DNA of 64,000 bases from Gossypium raimondii (Eukaryota; Streptophyta; Magnoliopsida; Malvales; Malvaceae), in contig NC_068569.1 in the NCBI RefSeq assembly GCF_025698545.1, positions 18,104,001 through 18,168,000 of the forward strand, in the 5' to 3' direction. A program made the position numbers and the translations under genes. The notes under the pieces are model-generated. The model was not told the origin of the DNA. It did not search any database and saw nothing but the letters and a program-made list of their open reading frames with translations. Below are positions 43,195 through 56,215 of this stretch, piece after piece. Numbering within the stretch: position 1 is the stretch's first letter; the number at the start of each line of letters is the position of its first letter.

Positions 43195-43719
43195 TGGGTA
43201 TAATTTCTTGTAGCGTTCTTTCACCAGTTCATCTCAGAGAAAAAACGGTTGGGTTTGATAGTGATAGCAGAAAGCTAAACTGGTTTTTCATATTGGGAGA
43301 AGATCTACTAGATGTTAGATCTTTTTTTTTTTTTTCTATATAAATTTTCTAAATCTTGATCCTCTAAATAGAAGGATCAATTGTTTTTAGACTTTGCCCC
43401 GCCATTGGAAGTTGTAATAGGGAACAGTGTGATATAGCTAGTTTACAAGCATGTGAAAAACATATTTAAAGAACTTCTTGTAGGTTACAATATTTTGGAT
43501 TGTCAGCATCATTCTACTCTTTGTACTGACAGATAAATAAATTTGTACAATAAAACTGGATTTACGTCACTTTTCGAGTAGAAGAGAAAAACTATGAAGT
43601 GTGATGATCTACAGTCGGTCAACGGAAACAGACCATTTTTGTACCATGAAAACTATGTCGTTTTTGTTTAAACCCTAATATGTTTGTTTCTGAAACAACC
43701 ACGAATAATCAGTTATTAG

Positions 43720-44459
43720 AAATTTTCATTTTAGTTACTCAAAATAATAAATTTACAATTTAGGTTACATAATTTGGATTTAACTTTCAAAATTACAAAT
43801 ATTTTCAATTTGATCCTATTCTAAAAAAAAGTCAAGAAATATATAAAAATAAAAAATTATTTCCAAAAAATATAATAAATTTAAATTTAAATTTTATATT
43901 AATGTTAAACAAAATAAAAATCCCTCCCTCCCACCTGTCCCTCTCCTTCTCTACTGCTGCAAAAGCTAATTTTAGCTTCTTGAGAAAATTTAGAGAGAAA
44001 AATGCAATGCTAGAAACTTGGACAATTCACCTATTTTATTTTATTGTCATGTTCTGGATGGGGGAGGGATGGTGGTGGGGGTGAGGGAGTGGGGACGGTG
44101 ATGTGGGGGGATTTTTATTTTATTTAATAATATTATTAATATTAATATAAAATTTAATTTTATTACTATATTTTTTTTAGAATTAATATAATTTTATTTG
44201 CATATATTTTTTTGAATTTTTTAGAATTAGGATTAAATTAAGAACATCTGTAATTTTGAGAGTTAATTTTTTAAAATTATGATTAAATCGATATAATATA
44301 TAAAAATTTGAGGACTAAATTTGTTATTATAAATTTTTTTAACTGTCACATCAGCTTGCTGTTTGTGATTTTAACGGCAGTAATCAAAATGATCAAACTA
44401 TGTGACGTGGGTACTTAAATTGTAAATTTTTTTATTTTAAATACCTAAAATGAAAATTT
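43720..44459. mobile_element. MITE-like element with terminal inverted repeats
   Basis: The left arm AAATTTTCATTTTAG followed by AATAAATTTACAATTTAGGT (43720-43765) is mirrored by ACTTAAATTGTAAATTTTTTT and CCTAAAATGAAAATTT (44413-44459). Arms are about 47 bp and imperfect, the core about 650 bp with no gene. The core contains a G-rich block at 44059-44110. Family and target-site duplication are not resolved. Confidence 0.55.
44059..44110 (+). other. Potential G-quadruplex-forming tract
   Basis: Within 52 bases there are at least five runs of three or more G separated by short loops (GGGGGAGGG, TGGGGGTGAGGG, AGTGGGG, then GGGGGG). It stands out sharply from AT-rich DNA on both sides and sits inside the TIR element. 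Confidence 0.6.
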
Positions 44460-46002
44460 ATGATAGTTCAGTGACTATATGTATAATTTACCCTATCCGA
44501 AAAGAAGAAATCAATGCGGCTGGTATTTGCTGGCTGTCCAATAGCAACTGTGATGAGTAAACGAGTAGTTGAAAAATATTAATTAAAGTGATGCACATAG
44601 AAAATTATAATTAATTTATATTTAAAATGATAAAATAGATAAATCAATATCCCTATAAAAAAATGAAGATATTGACCTTGAAAACAAAATGTTGACGTAG
44701 AGTTGGATGTGAAAGCATATCGTGCCAAAAATAGAGAAGGAATGGAGGAAAATCGAGCTGAATGATGAAACCACAAATTATGACAGTAGATAACTTTTGA
44801 GTAGTTTCTTTATTTTACTTTTATTTTAATATGTCAGGAATTTTTACCGTATTTCAAATATATCAAGAATTCTATCTATCAGTAATTTTTACTGTTTTTA
44901 AAATTGTGATATGTAATGCTCCAGAGGAAGTTTGTAAATGAAGGGCAGAACAAGTTTGAGAACAAAATATCCATGTGTTTCTCTCAAGCATGTGAATCTC
45001 TAATGAGCTTTGAGTATGCTCTGTGTTTACTATATTCTCATTCTCATGGATCCTGCACAATAAAACTTAGACCATGAACTTCAGGATTTATAAACCTCTG
45101 ATTTAATTGTTGTAGCTATAAGGCAGTGTCTACCTAGTAGCCTGGCATAACATACTTGCTACAGTAGTTTCAATCCTTATCCCTCGATTTAGTATGGAGC
45201 TTTTGAACTAAACTTATGATACTCTAATAAATATATTTCCAAATTTTACATAAAAATCAATTGACGTTTTGATTATAATGATAAAGTTTAAATTTTAATT
45301 GATTTATTATATAAAAGATAAAAGAACATAAAAATATAACTTGATCTACATATGATAGAGTATTTTGGTAATTTCATAAAAATATAATTTGATCTACATA
45401 TGGTAGTATACTCATTATATAAGTGAAAATTTATGTAAAATTTATAATAAAAGTTAAATATGATTTAAGTTGAAATGATAAAATTGTTATACTGATAGTT
45501 TATATTCAAGTTTTATGTCAAAATAATATTTATTCATTTTATAAAAGTACGAGCTTTTGATAATTTCACGTGAAATATTTTATATTTAGCATAATATTAA
45601 TATAGATACAAGCTGATATTAATACACTAAATCAAAATTGTTAAATGAATGTAGTTGTAAAATTAATATAACATTAAATTTAATTAAATAGTTGATTCAG
45701 ATCTGAAGATTTCCATAAAAAAAGAAACTTTTCGTGCACACAAAGTTATTTCGCAATCAAGATTTTAACTCCTCAGCAATTTCATCTGTCTTTTTTAACT
45801 GTGAACAACGTCAAATTAATCAACACATTTCAAGGATTCCAACTTTACACGTTGGATCCTTTCTTGTACACGGACCATAAGAATTGAACCCCAAAATAAT
45901 AAAAAATTCCAACAAGAAACAAAATAAATGCATTTTCATGGAAATGATATGCATCGCAAATTCACAAAGCCAGTTAATGACAGTGTAGTGGTGAATACTT
46001 TT

Positions 46003-49000
46003 TTAACGGCGGCAGTTCTCTTTCTCTTCCGAGGTTCTTGTTGGTCTAACAGGACTGGTAGGAACAAGGGCAGGTGGTTCCTTGGTGGTGTTGGTGGATT
46101 CATCCTCAGCATTTCTTTCTCTCAGTAATTTGCTGCCATTTGATCGCATTGCTCTTGGTAACTTCAATGGAATGGTATCTGATTCACTTGGACACGAATT
46201 GTCTGGTTCTTTGGGAGGTTCAATTTTTTCTGGATTATCAGCTGCTGCAACATTCTCTGGCTCCGAAGCTGGTGGAGCAACAGGAACCAGCTGAATCATT
46301 GATTTCCCCCATTTTTTCCTCCGATTAGGCTTCGGTACATCGGGTTTAGGCTGTCGAGAAAATAAGCAACTCACTAAAATGAGATAATTATACATAAACA
46401 ACTATGTTACTTAAGACTCAGGTGTGTTGAGACACTGGTATGTATGTTCAAGGGTGTTGGACCTGAATACAAGAAATGAAAAATCGATGTAACATAGCTA
46501 AACGATGTTGCGTATGTTTTTATCATAGAAGACTAGAAATGATACCATTGTGTTTCCAATATCAGAAAGTGCTTTCCGCTTTGTAGTGAAGTCATCATTT
46601 GTTTCAGCTGTTTTCTCACTCCCGAATGCATTCTGGAGCAGCATAGCGCCTTGAGCAACGAGGTTGTTCGCTTCGTTAGTTCCAGCATCATTTGCACTGT
46701 TTGCTTCTGCTTCTCTATTGGAACATTTGATTGATGTACAACCGCATGACTGTCCACAAGAACTTCCATTTGCTCTACATTGGCATTTCGATGTTTTGCA
46801 TGAAGACTTGTGGCTGCAAGTGCAGCATATCCCATCATTTTTCTCAATAACCTCATCAGTACATCCCTTATTGTTTTCTGAGCCATTGGTATCTGGTTGA
46901 TGAACTCCCAAACTCGAAGTCCTAGATTTAGAAGCTCGTCTCCTTATTTGCTTTTTGTCCGACTGCACCCAGTCGTCATCATCGTCATCATCAAGTGCAT
47001 CTATATCTGAATGTTCAGATTCAGATATATCCATGTCCTCTGTGAAGATCATAGAGCTTCGATATTCCTGTAACAATAGTTCTACAATAAGTATCAAGCA
47101 AATGGCAATAGAAAGTTATAGAGGAAAGGAGTGGCACCCACCGGCTTTCGCAACTCATACTTATGTCTTCCGCCATTGAAGTCAGGGATGCCAGAATAAT
47201 CCATGCTTCCTTTCATGGAATGCTTAGCGGTTACATTCTGCTGCAAGATCACACAAAATAAGAATCAAGATCATAGAAAAGGGAATCGATAAGATAAACA
47301 TGTATCAAATGATACATTCCCCTTGAAGTTATAGCTTGAACACCGATAATAAATTACTAACCATCACTTTCAGTTGATGAACAAGATCGGCTTTTTGTAC
47401 CTCCAGTTGTCTAGCCAAACTACTTAGTTTCACCACCTTTTCCTTTAGATCTCTTATTTCAGCGTCCTTTTCTCTGCAATTAACTTCCTTATCTCGCAAT
47501 GAGCACCTTGAAAGAAAGAACATCAAAACCCATGTTAACAATCGTGATAACAAAAGCAAAAGGTTGCAGCAAAATAATTAGTTGAAGAATTGGAAATGGA
47601 AAGATTAGCATGCAAGTGTTCTACTTGGAAAGATGCATTACCTTGAGGTTGATGCTAAATTGAATAGATAATTCATAATATTTTTTGCATCAGCAAGAGA
47701 GCGGACATGATTCCAACGCCCTCTTCCACTAAAAACACGTTCACGCTCTTCAGCTTCGGATAGTTGTGAGGCCATAGAGACCAAAGTGCTAGACGTAGCA
47801 GCAAGCATGTTTTCTAGAGCGAAAATCCTTGAGTTTCTTGCACCAGGAGACATTGTCTCGGGGTGATCTCTGCATTTGGTAGCATAAAGTCAGTATTTGA
47901 CCATGGGTTTACTTGTATGGAGAAAAACAAGAAAACTATTCAAATTATGAAGAGCATATACTAAAGCAAAAGTTCTAACCTTAAATCACCACGCCTAAGT
48001 ATCTCAGTTTCTTCCTTCAGTCTTGCAACCTCCTTGGCCATCTTCCCCCTCCTATAGTACATACAAAACATTATTTTAATAGATTTGACAAAATTCTAAT
48101 AAGAGTGCCAAAAGAAAGATTCGACTTCCTAGTTGGAATCTTATGTTACAGAAATTAATATATACCAAACCCGAATGCCTTTATCTAAACAAACTTTCCC
48201 GTTCATCAAGAGAACTCACTCTTCCATTTGTCTTTCATACTCGGAACGTACTTCATGTACACGCACTGTCACCTCAAGTTCATGCTCAATTGTCTGCATT
48301 ATTGCCTACAAAAGAAGAAAAGCTTATTATATAAAAAAGAGAGCCATTTCTAGTTATAAATACAATCGAATCTGTTACCAGTTATATACCTGAATTCCAG
48401 GACCATTGCCATTTCCAGCACCTGCATGTGAAACATTTATTGTCATTGAGTTGTACTCACAAAAATAAACTGCAAAGAAATAAAAAAGATCCTAACTGGA
48501 AGCTTCACGTGAGGAAGTCTTTCGAGATTCTAGAAGCTCCTTTAGCCTTTTTGTAGCCATAGCAGCTTCTTCACTCTTTCTTTGCAAAACCTAACACCAT
48601 ATATGCAGAGTGTGAGATAAGTTCACTAGAATTAGAATGATCAAAAGACTTTCCATGTGGAAAATAAATCTTACCATCTTTTGCCTCTGGTTCAAAGCTA
48701 AGAGCTTGTGCATCTCATACTCATTTCTCCTTCCCTCTTTCTTAAGCTAGTTATTAAGAAAAAGAGAAAACTTATAGTTAAAAAATAATTTGAAAAAACT
48801 GTTGCTATAATTATCTAAATTATAGAACTCCCTAGATTTAAAAAAAAGAGAGTAATAACACTAAATTTCTACTTAGTGATAACCGTAAGCCTTGGGAAAA
48901 AGTAGCAACCACATTCCCTTTAGCTTTTGAAAGCAGCTCCTATTATATATATATATATATTATATTATGGTGCAAGAGGAGCACTACGGTTCAAACGTAA

Positions 49001-52000
49001 GATCTATTCAAATTAGAAACATCTATCACATAACATAACCATAAATTAAATATGCATTATATCATATCTGCAAGTACCTGAAGAACCTCTTTCTCTCGTG
49101 ATTGCTTCCATAACCTGAACTGCTCAGATTCTTGCTTGATCTTATGTTGTAATTGAACCTAAAAATGGACATTTGCATTGGTATTGGTTGCAAGAATCTT
49201 ATCCCTATTTTGCAGAAACAATTTGAGTTTTTAAGATTAAAATTGGAGAGCATGGGGATTGGGATTTACCTTCTGAGATTTGATTCTGTGAATCTCATCC
49301 TGAAGTCTCCTTGCTGCTTCATCACTTTTTTGTTTCTGTCTTAAAAGTTGAGCTTGTGCATCTTGCTTCCTCTTCAACTCGGCAACCTGCAAAGCAGAAC
49401 ATTAATCTAGAAACTGACAGCTGCTGATAACAGGGAGAAATAAATCCAAAACTCACCTGTGCCTCAAGGGCAGTCAACTTCTGAAGGTATTCTTCCTTTA
49501 ACTTTTGAGCACCATCATCAGAAGTAGAAGAAATATCGGCAAGATTGTGTCTGAGGTCCTCAATTTCTCTCTGTCGATTGACAAATAGAAACAAAAGGAA
49601 TTGATATTATAGGATGACCCTAATCAAAAAGTAACACAATAACTTTCAATAGGGGACTAACCTGCAAAGCCCTTTTCTCTTGTTCCAACTCATTAACTTT
49701 CTTCTCATAATGTTGTTTAAGAACTGAGGTGTCAGAATTTGCAAAACGCTTCATTTCAGCCTTGAAGAAATAGAAAGATGTTAGGGAAATACTGATGGTT
49801 TTGAGGAAGCCAAAAAAAAAAAAAGAAAAGAAATGTACTGACTGATATTCTTGAATATTTACGATTACTAGTACCAAATCTTTGGTTAATAATCCAAGCC
49901 ACGCGTACCTCTTTCTGTTCAAGTCTTTTGTCCAACTCCTTAAGTTCTTTGTCCAATTTTTCTTGGAGGGATGTATGTTCAAGTTCCGCTTGATTATCCT
50001 CAATCTCATCTGCACAGGAAGAAAGAATTATTCTTATCTGCATTAGAGCCGTGGTATGCTCATCTTCAGAAGTTGGAAATAGATTGGAAGAGCAACAGGG
50101 ATGAACTTATATGATATAAAATGCTTAAATGATATGTCTCGTAGAAGAGATTACATTCTCCAACTAAATATGCGCCCAATAACCACTAGAATATCAATAT
50201 GACAAGATGCACATTGATGCTTCAGAATCATCAAGGTTAATCCTTACTGAGGCTTCTTATAGTAATCAGTTATGTGAATGGATAAAACCATTAAATTCAA
50301 GGGATAAGACAAACGTGTTTTAAGTGCAATTCAATTAGAACTTCTATATGAGATTTAGACGTGAGAAAAGAAAATGACAAGGAAGAAAGAAAAACTTTCG
50401 AGGGGGACTATACTATTTATTTGCTTTTCAAAAATGTAATAACACTTGGAACATCTTGTAACGAACAGGTAGAAATTTTTTAACAAACAAATGAAGTGAG
50501 CATCAACAGAATTAATGAATAGTTAGCAGCAAGGTCGCTACTTCGCTAATATACCTGAAGATAAATAACCATTTTCAGAAGAAAATAATGAATTTTTTGA
50601 GGTTCCATCATCATCGGAATCGACACAGTCAGAAAACCGGCTACGCTTTGAGCTATTTACGCTTTTCAAGCGTATCAATTCTCCTTCTAACTCTTGAATT
50701 TTCAACACATAAGTTTTCATTAAATTAAGATCCTGCAATAATGCAAATACACATGTCAACCAAGATTAGGTTCCTCAACCGCTAGATTTAATAGCTAGGC
50801 AAAGACGTTACCTGATTCTGATTAGAGTCAACTTCCTCCCATGATTTACCATTACGAACAGATTCAATTTGCATTATTAGTTTGTCTTTCTCAACCTGAA
50901 ATATTAAATATGCATGATATTTAATAGTGCATTTGACCAGTATACATTTGAAAACAAAAAAGAAAACAGAAAGACACCTGAGCATCAAGTGCACGCTGGG
51001 CTAATTGTTCACTAGTGAGCCTACGTTCTTGAAGCTCTCGTTGTAGCTCTGAATTGCTAGCTTCAAGTAAAGATACCTTGTGCTTGAGAATCTAGAAACC
51101 AAGAAACTTACTTTAAGCAACTAGGTTAAGAAAGTCAATAGAAGTATTTTCAATTTCTATATGATATAACCTGAAGTTCATCAAATGGTGCTTGGCCATC
51201 ACCACGATAAAACAAAAGCTCAGCTTGCAATTGCTCAATTTGGCTCCGCATTCTTTGCAACTGAGCTGCCATTGGATCACGGTTTATCTGATCATGTAAA
51301 GTGATGAGATAGTCAAAATGAGACTTATAAAACCAATAAAAGAGGTTTTCTTCTGGAAAGCACGTAAACACTAGTACTTACAACTGCCTTATTCTGAATG
51401 TTTCGAGCACGATTGGCATACTTCAAAGTATTTAGGGTTTCTTCAGCATTGGTATCAGCCGGACTAACACAAGCTGCAATCACATGTAGAAAGAAACAAT
51501 ACTTAACGAAGTAAAGAAATTCAAAGCAAAAACCTGGTACTAGCATATAACAATAATGCCAACTATTTAACGCTCTAAAATATTTAACTGCATACCAATC
51601 ATCACCGTTTTGCTATTTCCACCAAGTGAATCCTGTGAATTTAAATGTCCATCAGCAAATGTAAAATTTCTTTCTGGAGTAGGTAGTTTCAGTTAAGGAC
51701 ATCTATAATACACACACAGACACACACACACACATGCACGCACACACACACGGAGTGAGAGAGAGAGAGAATTTAGTTAAAAAAAGGAGAATTATAGCCA
51801 TACATCTCAAGACTAATCACATTCCAGATCCAAGGAAACACAAAAATCACGACATCCAAGTGGTAGTCTTGTAGAAGAAAACTGAATGTGTTCGTCTTTT
51901 GCTTGATATACAAATACCAATTTTCTAGTCATCAATGTTGTCAGTTGTTAATGTATAAAATGTACTCTAAGTAGAATGAGCTTACTTCCCAATTGCTTGT

Positions 52001-54035
52001 TGCTTAACAAAAGTCTAAGCGTTACAGATTTATTGAACATTTCAATGCATTAAACCTAAAGATTAATTGAATTGACTGATAACAAATTGATTTATGTTGT
52101 CCAATTTTTCTGAAAAGACAGTCTACTTCAAAAAAGTGAAACGATCCAATTAAAACAAGTAGTTTGAATGATTATACACACGCAACCAGATATATCACCA
52201 TTTGAAACAAATTGCTGAAATTAGAATAACAAATGGAAACATGCCTGCAACAAGCGTGTCAGCTTGCTATCACGATACGGGACATGTCCCCCTTCTTTCC
52301 TCTTCTTCTCATCACCCAAGGCACTAATGACATTCCCTAGAGCTAGTAAACCTTTATTGATATGAATGCCTGAAAAAACAAAATGTCAAAGTTTTAGATA
52401 ACAAGCACAAAGTTCATTCCAATACTTACTGATAGATCCTATCGCTATTTTAATACATGAAGCTTTGGAAAATGGAAAATCAGAGATACCTTCTTTAAAG
52501 CGCATGCCATCAGCGCCTGTTCTTTTTGCACGTTCTGAGCCAGCAAGGTCCACTAAATGAAGCTTTGCACATAAGATGTCATCACTAATATCATCATTTA
52601 CCCCATTTGGGCAACTAGCAATCTTTTTTTGCTCCAGGGTTATTGTAAAGATGGCATGTGAGCGACTAGAAACAATATAATGAACAATGAACTTGACATG
52701 AGAACAAATTTACAAAATATAATGGAATTAAATTGATATATGATTATGTAAAACATGTATACAAAATAATCATTCTATCCTTATCTAAGAATTAAGTAAA
52801 GCAAGATAAAAGCCAATTGCAGAACTTCATACCTTTCATTATTTCATAAAGAAAAACAATATATGATTATGTAAAACATGTAAACAAAATAATCATTCCA
52901 TCCTTATCAAAAACAATTTTAGAACATGTTCATATAATTTGTTATTTAAAAAGAGAAAAATGCTAATTTGCAAAGAAGCAAATTATTTTAAATCAAACAG
53001 AAAACTATTCCTGGTAAGAAAAAAGAAAGGTAAAGGCTGCTGAAAGATATAGCTTTATGACGTTCACCTTGACTGACTATTCATGTTGGTACTTCCTGTT
53101 GCACGAGATAAAGAACCTCGTGACAAGTATGATGCCATCTCTTCTTTTGTCCGAACTTCTGCCTCAGTCACTCCAGCAAGTGTTATTCCTCCGTTCACTG
53201 TTTCTCTAATTTGTATCGGAAGTCTTCCAGGAGCTGTAGGCTTGGAAAAAGGCGCCCCTTCAGCTTTAGACAAAGTAGCTGAATTTGAGTCAAGTAAATC
53301 GAACACTTCTTCTTTAAATATCTGTCAAATTCAAAGATCACATATAAGCAAATTAACAGATCACTAAGAAAAAACAAGTAGAAGAATTATTTTATCCAAT
53401 TACCTCAATAAATGATACTCTAATCAAAATTTCCGTGGAGTGCTTGGTTGCCTCGACTCTTTTAAACATAGTTTCCATTACTTTGGGTATAATCCCACCA
53501 TTACTTCCTTCTCCAGTGTAGTTGGTTCCCATAGTATAAGTTTTACCAGAACCCGTCTAAAAACCCCCCGAAATACAACACTATTGTCAGTCAATTATAA
53601 AATGTAATGGAGAAAAGAAAACTAATAGTAATAATAAAGCACCGACTGTAACAAGATGAAACTAACCTGACCATATGCAAGTACAGTAGCATTATAACCA
53701 TGAAAAAGTGCATCAACCAATGGAGCAACGCAATCATCAAAAATTGCTGAAGAAGGCGATCCCGCTCCACCATAAACATAATCATAGGTAAAAGCATGTG
53801 ATCCAATGTGAACCTATAAGTGTATGGATAAAAAAGAAATAAAAACAAATCTTCATCATGATAAGACTCCAAACATCCATATTCATTTCAAATTCACGAG
53901 ATAAATGTTACAGATTAATAATACCTGAGGTTCGCCGGGAACGACAGTGATGCAATCCGTACATCCATTGAGAAGCTCTGTGGTAATCAACGGCCGAATA
54001 TTAACGGCGACTCTCACGGATTCCGAGTTATCCAT
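46003..54035 (-). CDS. KIN4C: Kinesin-like protein KIN-4C (chromokinesin-type) with C-terminal CXC domain
   Basis: A 27-exon gene encoding 1265 aa. Exons in transcript order: 53925-54035, 53667-53813, 53404-53556, 53068-53321, 52490-52665, 52245-52369, 51596-51632, 51382-51473, 51171-51287, 50978-51091, 50812-50895, 50555-50732, 49909-50009, 49662-49760, 49457-49570, 49270-49386, 49078-49158, 48675-48746, 48497-48590, 48390-48421, 48220-48305, 47980-48051, 47642-47869, 47362-47506, 47142-47240, 46546-47067, 46003-46350. The N-terminal motor has GQTGSGKT (85-92), SSRSH (221-225) and DLAGSE (261-266), ending near the [20 protein letters not shown] neck. A long coiled coil follows, then an acidic Asp run (about 1002-1008) and a cysteine-rich CXC domain at 1057-1092 ([18 protein letters not shown]...). 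These ATPases move toward microtubule plus ends, and plant KIN-4 members act in wall deposition and cell division. The CXC tail separates KIN-4C from KIN-4A/B. The exon 6 donor is GC (AG/GCATGT). Confidence 0.93.
51711..51770. repeat. (CA)n/(GA)n compound microsatellite in a kinesin intron
   Basis: About 40 bp of CA units with ATG and CG interruptions, then about 16 bp of GA units. Confidence 0.95.
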
Positions 54036-54059
54036 CTCTTAATGTAATGCGATCCAAAT

Positions 54060-54251
54060 CTGAAAACAATGCCACGAAAACCTTTAAGAATAAACTATCA
54101 AATCATCTTTTGAATCACTCAAAATCAACACATCAGATCTGATAGGAGATTATACGAAGAATATAAGAGATTATATGAAGCTGAGGAGATTATACGAAGA
54201 ATATAAGAGATACGAACAGAAAAGATTAATTTGATAGGACAATGGAATTAC
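54060..54251 (-). other. Probable 5' UTR intron of the kinesin gene
   Basis: On the minus strand a CTTCAG/GTAATT donor lies at 54252/54251 and a TTTTCAG/ATTTGG acceptor at 54060/54059, 24 bases before the ATG. The enclosed 192 bp are AT-rich. Inferred from splice signals only. Confidence 0.5.
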
Positions 54252-54470
54252 CTGAAGGAGATTTGAGATATTTCCCCTTTTTTTTTTTTTTTGGTTTGAT
54301 TACTGAGACGTTGAAATTTGAATTTGGAAGGGACAAAAAAGGGGGCAGGGGATTTGAACGATCGAGGCCAATGGGGAAACTTTTTAAGCATTTGAAAAAA
54401 TAAACTGGATTTGAGAAAAGGCGCTCAGGTCCGAATTCAAATTTGTTCGATGAGAGAGAGGGGGGTTGAG

Positions 54471-54489
54471 TCACGTGAAATTCACGTGA
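54471..54489. promoter_or_regulatory. Palindrome with two CACGTG G-boxes upstream of the kinesin gene
   Basis: TCACGTGAAATTCACGTGA is a perfect inverted repeat with 9-bp arms about a single central A. Each arm contains a CACGTG core, the site bound by plant bZIP and bHLH factors. It lies about 435 bp upstream of the ATG and about 220 bp upstream of the presumed 5' UTR exon. Function is inferred. Confidence 0.55.
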
Positions 54490-56215
54490 TTATTTTTTAT
54501 TAAATAAATAATAACGTCTTCAAGTCTGAACGTAGGGCCCATCAATGCAAACTGGGCTTGGCTTTAAAATTAGGGGTCGTTCGTTGAGGAGCTTTATATA
54601 TTTGAGCAATTTCTTACACTAATAAATATAGTGCCAACGGACTTTTATCCTTTTTGTTTTACACTCTTTCTGTTTTTTTATTCTTGTTTGGTGAAATTTG
54701 ATTACATGTTTTGGTTTCTTTTCCTGTAAATAGAAGGCTATATTTGAAGAAAACTGAAAAGAACAAATATTTTAAATTCTATCATTTGTAATATGGTTTT
54801 CATTTATTAGTGAAGCCAAACACACTAATATGATACACTCTAATGGGTGAAAGGAATAAAGAAATATTTAAGCAATGTTTTTTTTAAAATAGTAATCATT
54901 AATAGAGTCATAAAATGTAAATAATTTTATTAATTAAAATTTTAAAATAAAAGAAACCTTGTACAATCAAGTTAAAAATTTAGGAGAGTTATTTTAAAAT
55001 AAATTAAATTATTTATATAACATGACTTATGTTTTAAAATCTAATCATTTACATATTAACTCAATTAGAGATTTAAATAATAGTATAAATATTAGCTCAT
55101 TACCTTTCAAAAATAAATAGCAAATTACCCTATACTCCAGTGGATATTTAAGAAAAATTTGCATAAAAATACTAATATGACTTTTTTAGTTAAGGCCAAC
55201 TTAATTAAAATTAAAATATATATATTTGAAAAAAACAAAAGATAAAATGTGTAAATGTTATTTAACGTTTTTAATAACGTTAAATATATTACAAGTATTT
55301 AAATAATAAAACACTTCACCTATAACTTTCCATTGTTTCTCAATTCTAGTTCCCATAGAAATTTTAATCTTCTTTCCTTTTAAATAAAATTTCCGGTTTC
55401 AATTTCTCACCCACATTATCTCATTAGTATTTTATTTAAAAGAAAAAAAACTATTTATCTGTCTTTCACGTAAGTTTTTATTACTATTTTATTTTCACTC
55501 ATAGATTGAATTTGTCTTAATCTACAGAATAAACTCTTAAAACTTCACCACTTTTCTCACGTGAACAATATACTAAAACTATTAATCTCATCTCATTTGC
55601 CCTGATATTTTCATTGATTGGTATCAAGTATTGAAATAAAATGAGACAAATTTAATTAATAAACAAACCCTTAAAAGTGAAAAAACAATATAGTTTGGAA
55701 GGCCAATTTTGCATTTAAGCTTCTAATATAATATATTGAAACCCAAGTGGCGGCTGAATTTTTGGTCTGGAGATTATTGCACACTCAAACACAACGGTTA
55801 ATAGCTTTTCCCCAAGTCAGCCTCCCTTTTTCTTGCTAACACTATCATAGCGAATCAAATGTGATCGAACGTTAAGGGTAAAGTAGATAAGATGAAAATT
55901 TGAAGTAAAGACCGATCAAAGAAAGAAAAAACAGTGAATAAATAACTGCTAACTGAAAATTATTAAATAAATAAAAGAATTTAGGTTGGTTTTCCTTATG
56001 CATCAACAGAATCCTCGAATAATTCAGAATATTATCACTTCCTCGACCTATACTCTCAGCAAGTGTGCAAAACAGAGTATAAAAAATACATGATCATTTG
56101 ATTTTAATGCCGTAAAAACTCATCCGGGTTAAAAAAAGCACGATGAAAAATATCAAAAAATATGTGAAACAGAAAAGACACATAAAATAGCTTCATACCA
56201 TAAAGTTTACGAAGT
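54490..56215. other. Intergenic region between kinesin promoter and O-fucosyltransferase 3' end
   Basis: AT-rich, no gene seen. It includes the distal promoter of the kinesin gene and, at the right edge, the 3' UTR of the O-fucosyltransferase gene. No clear transposon ends were found. Confidence 0.5.

Larger units (their letters stand above)
43195..46002. other. Convergent intergenic region between the reductase and the kinesin
   Basis: Holds the 3' UTR of the reductase (an AATAAA-like signal near 43535-43555), a TIR element at 43720-44459 (separate entry), and AT-rich sequence. I see no gene in 44460-45900. Confidence 0.5.
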
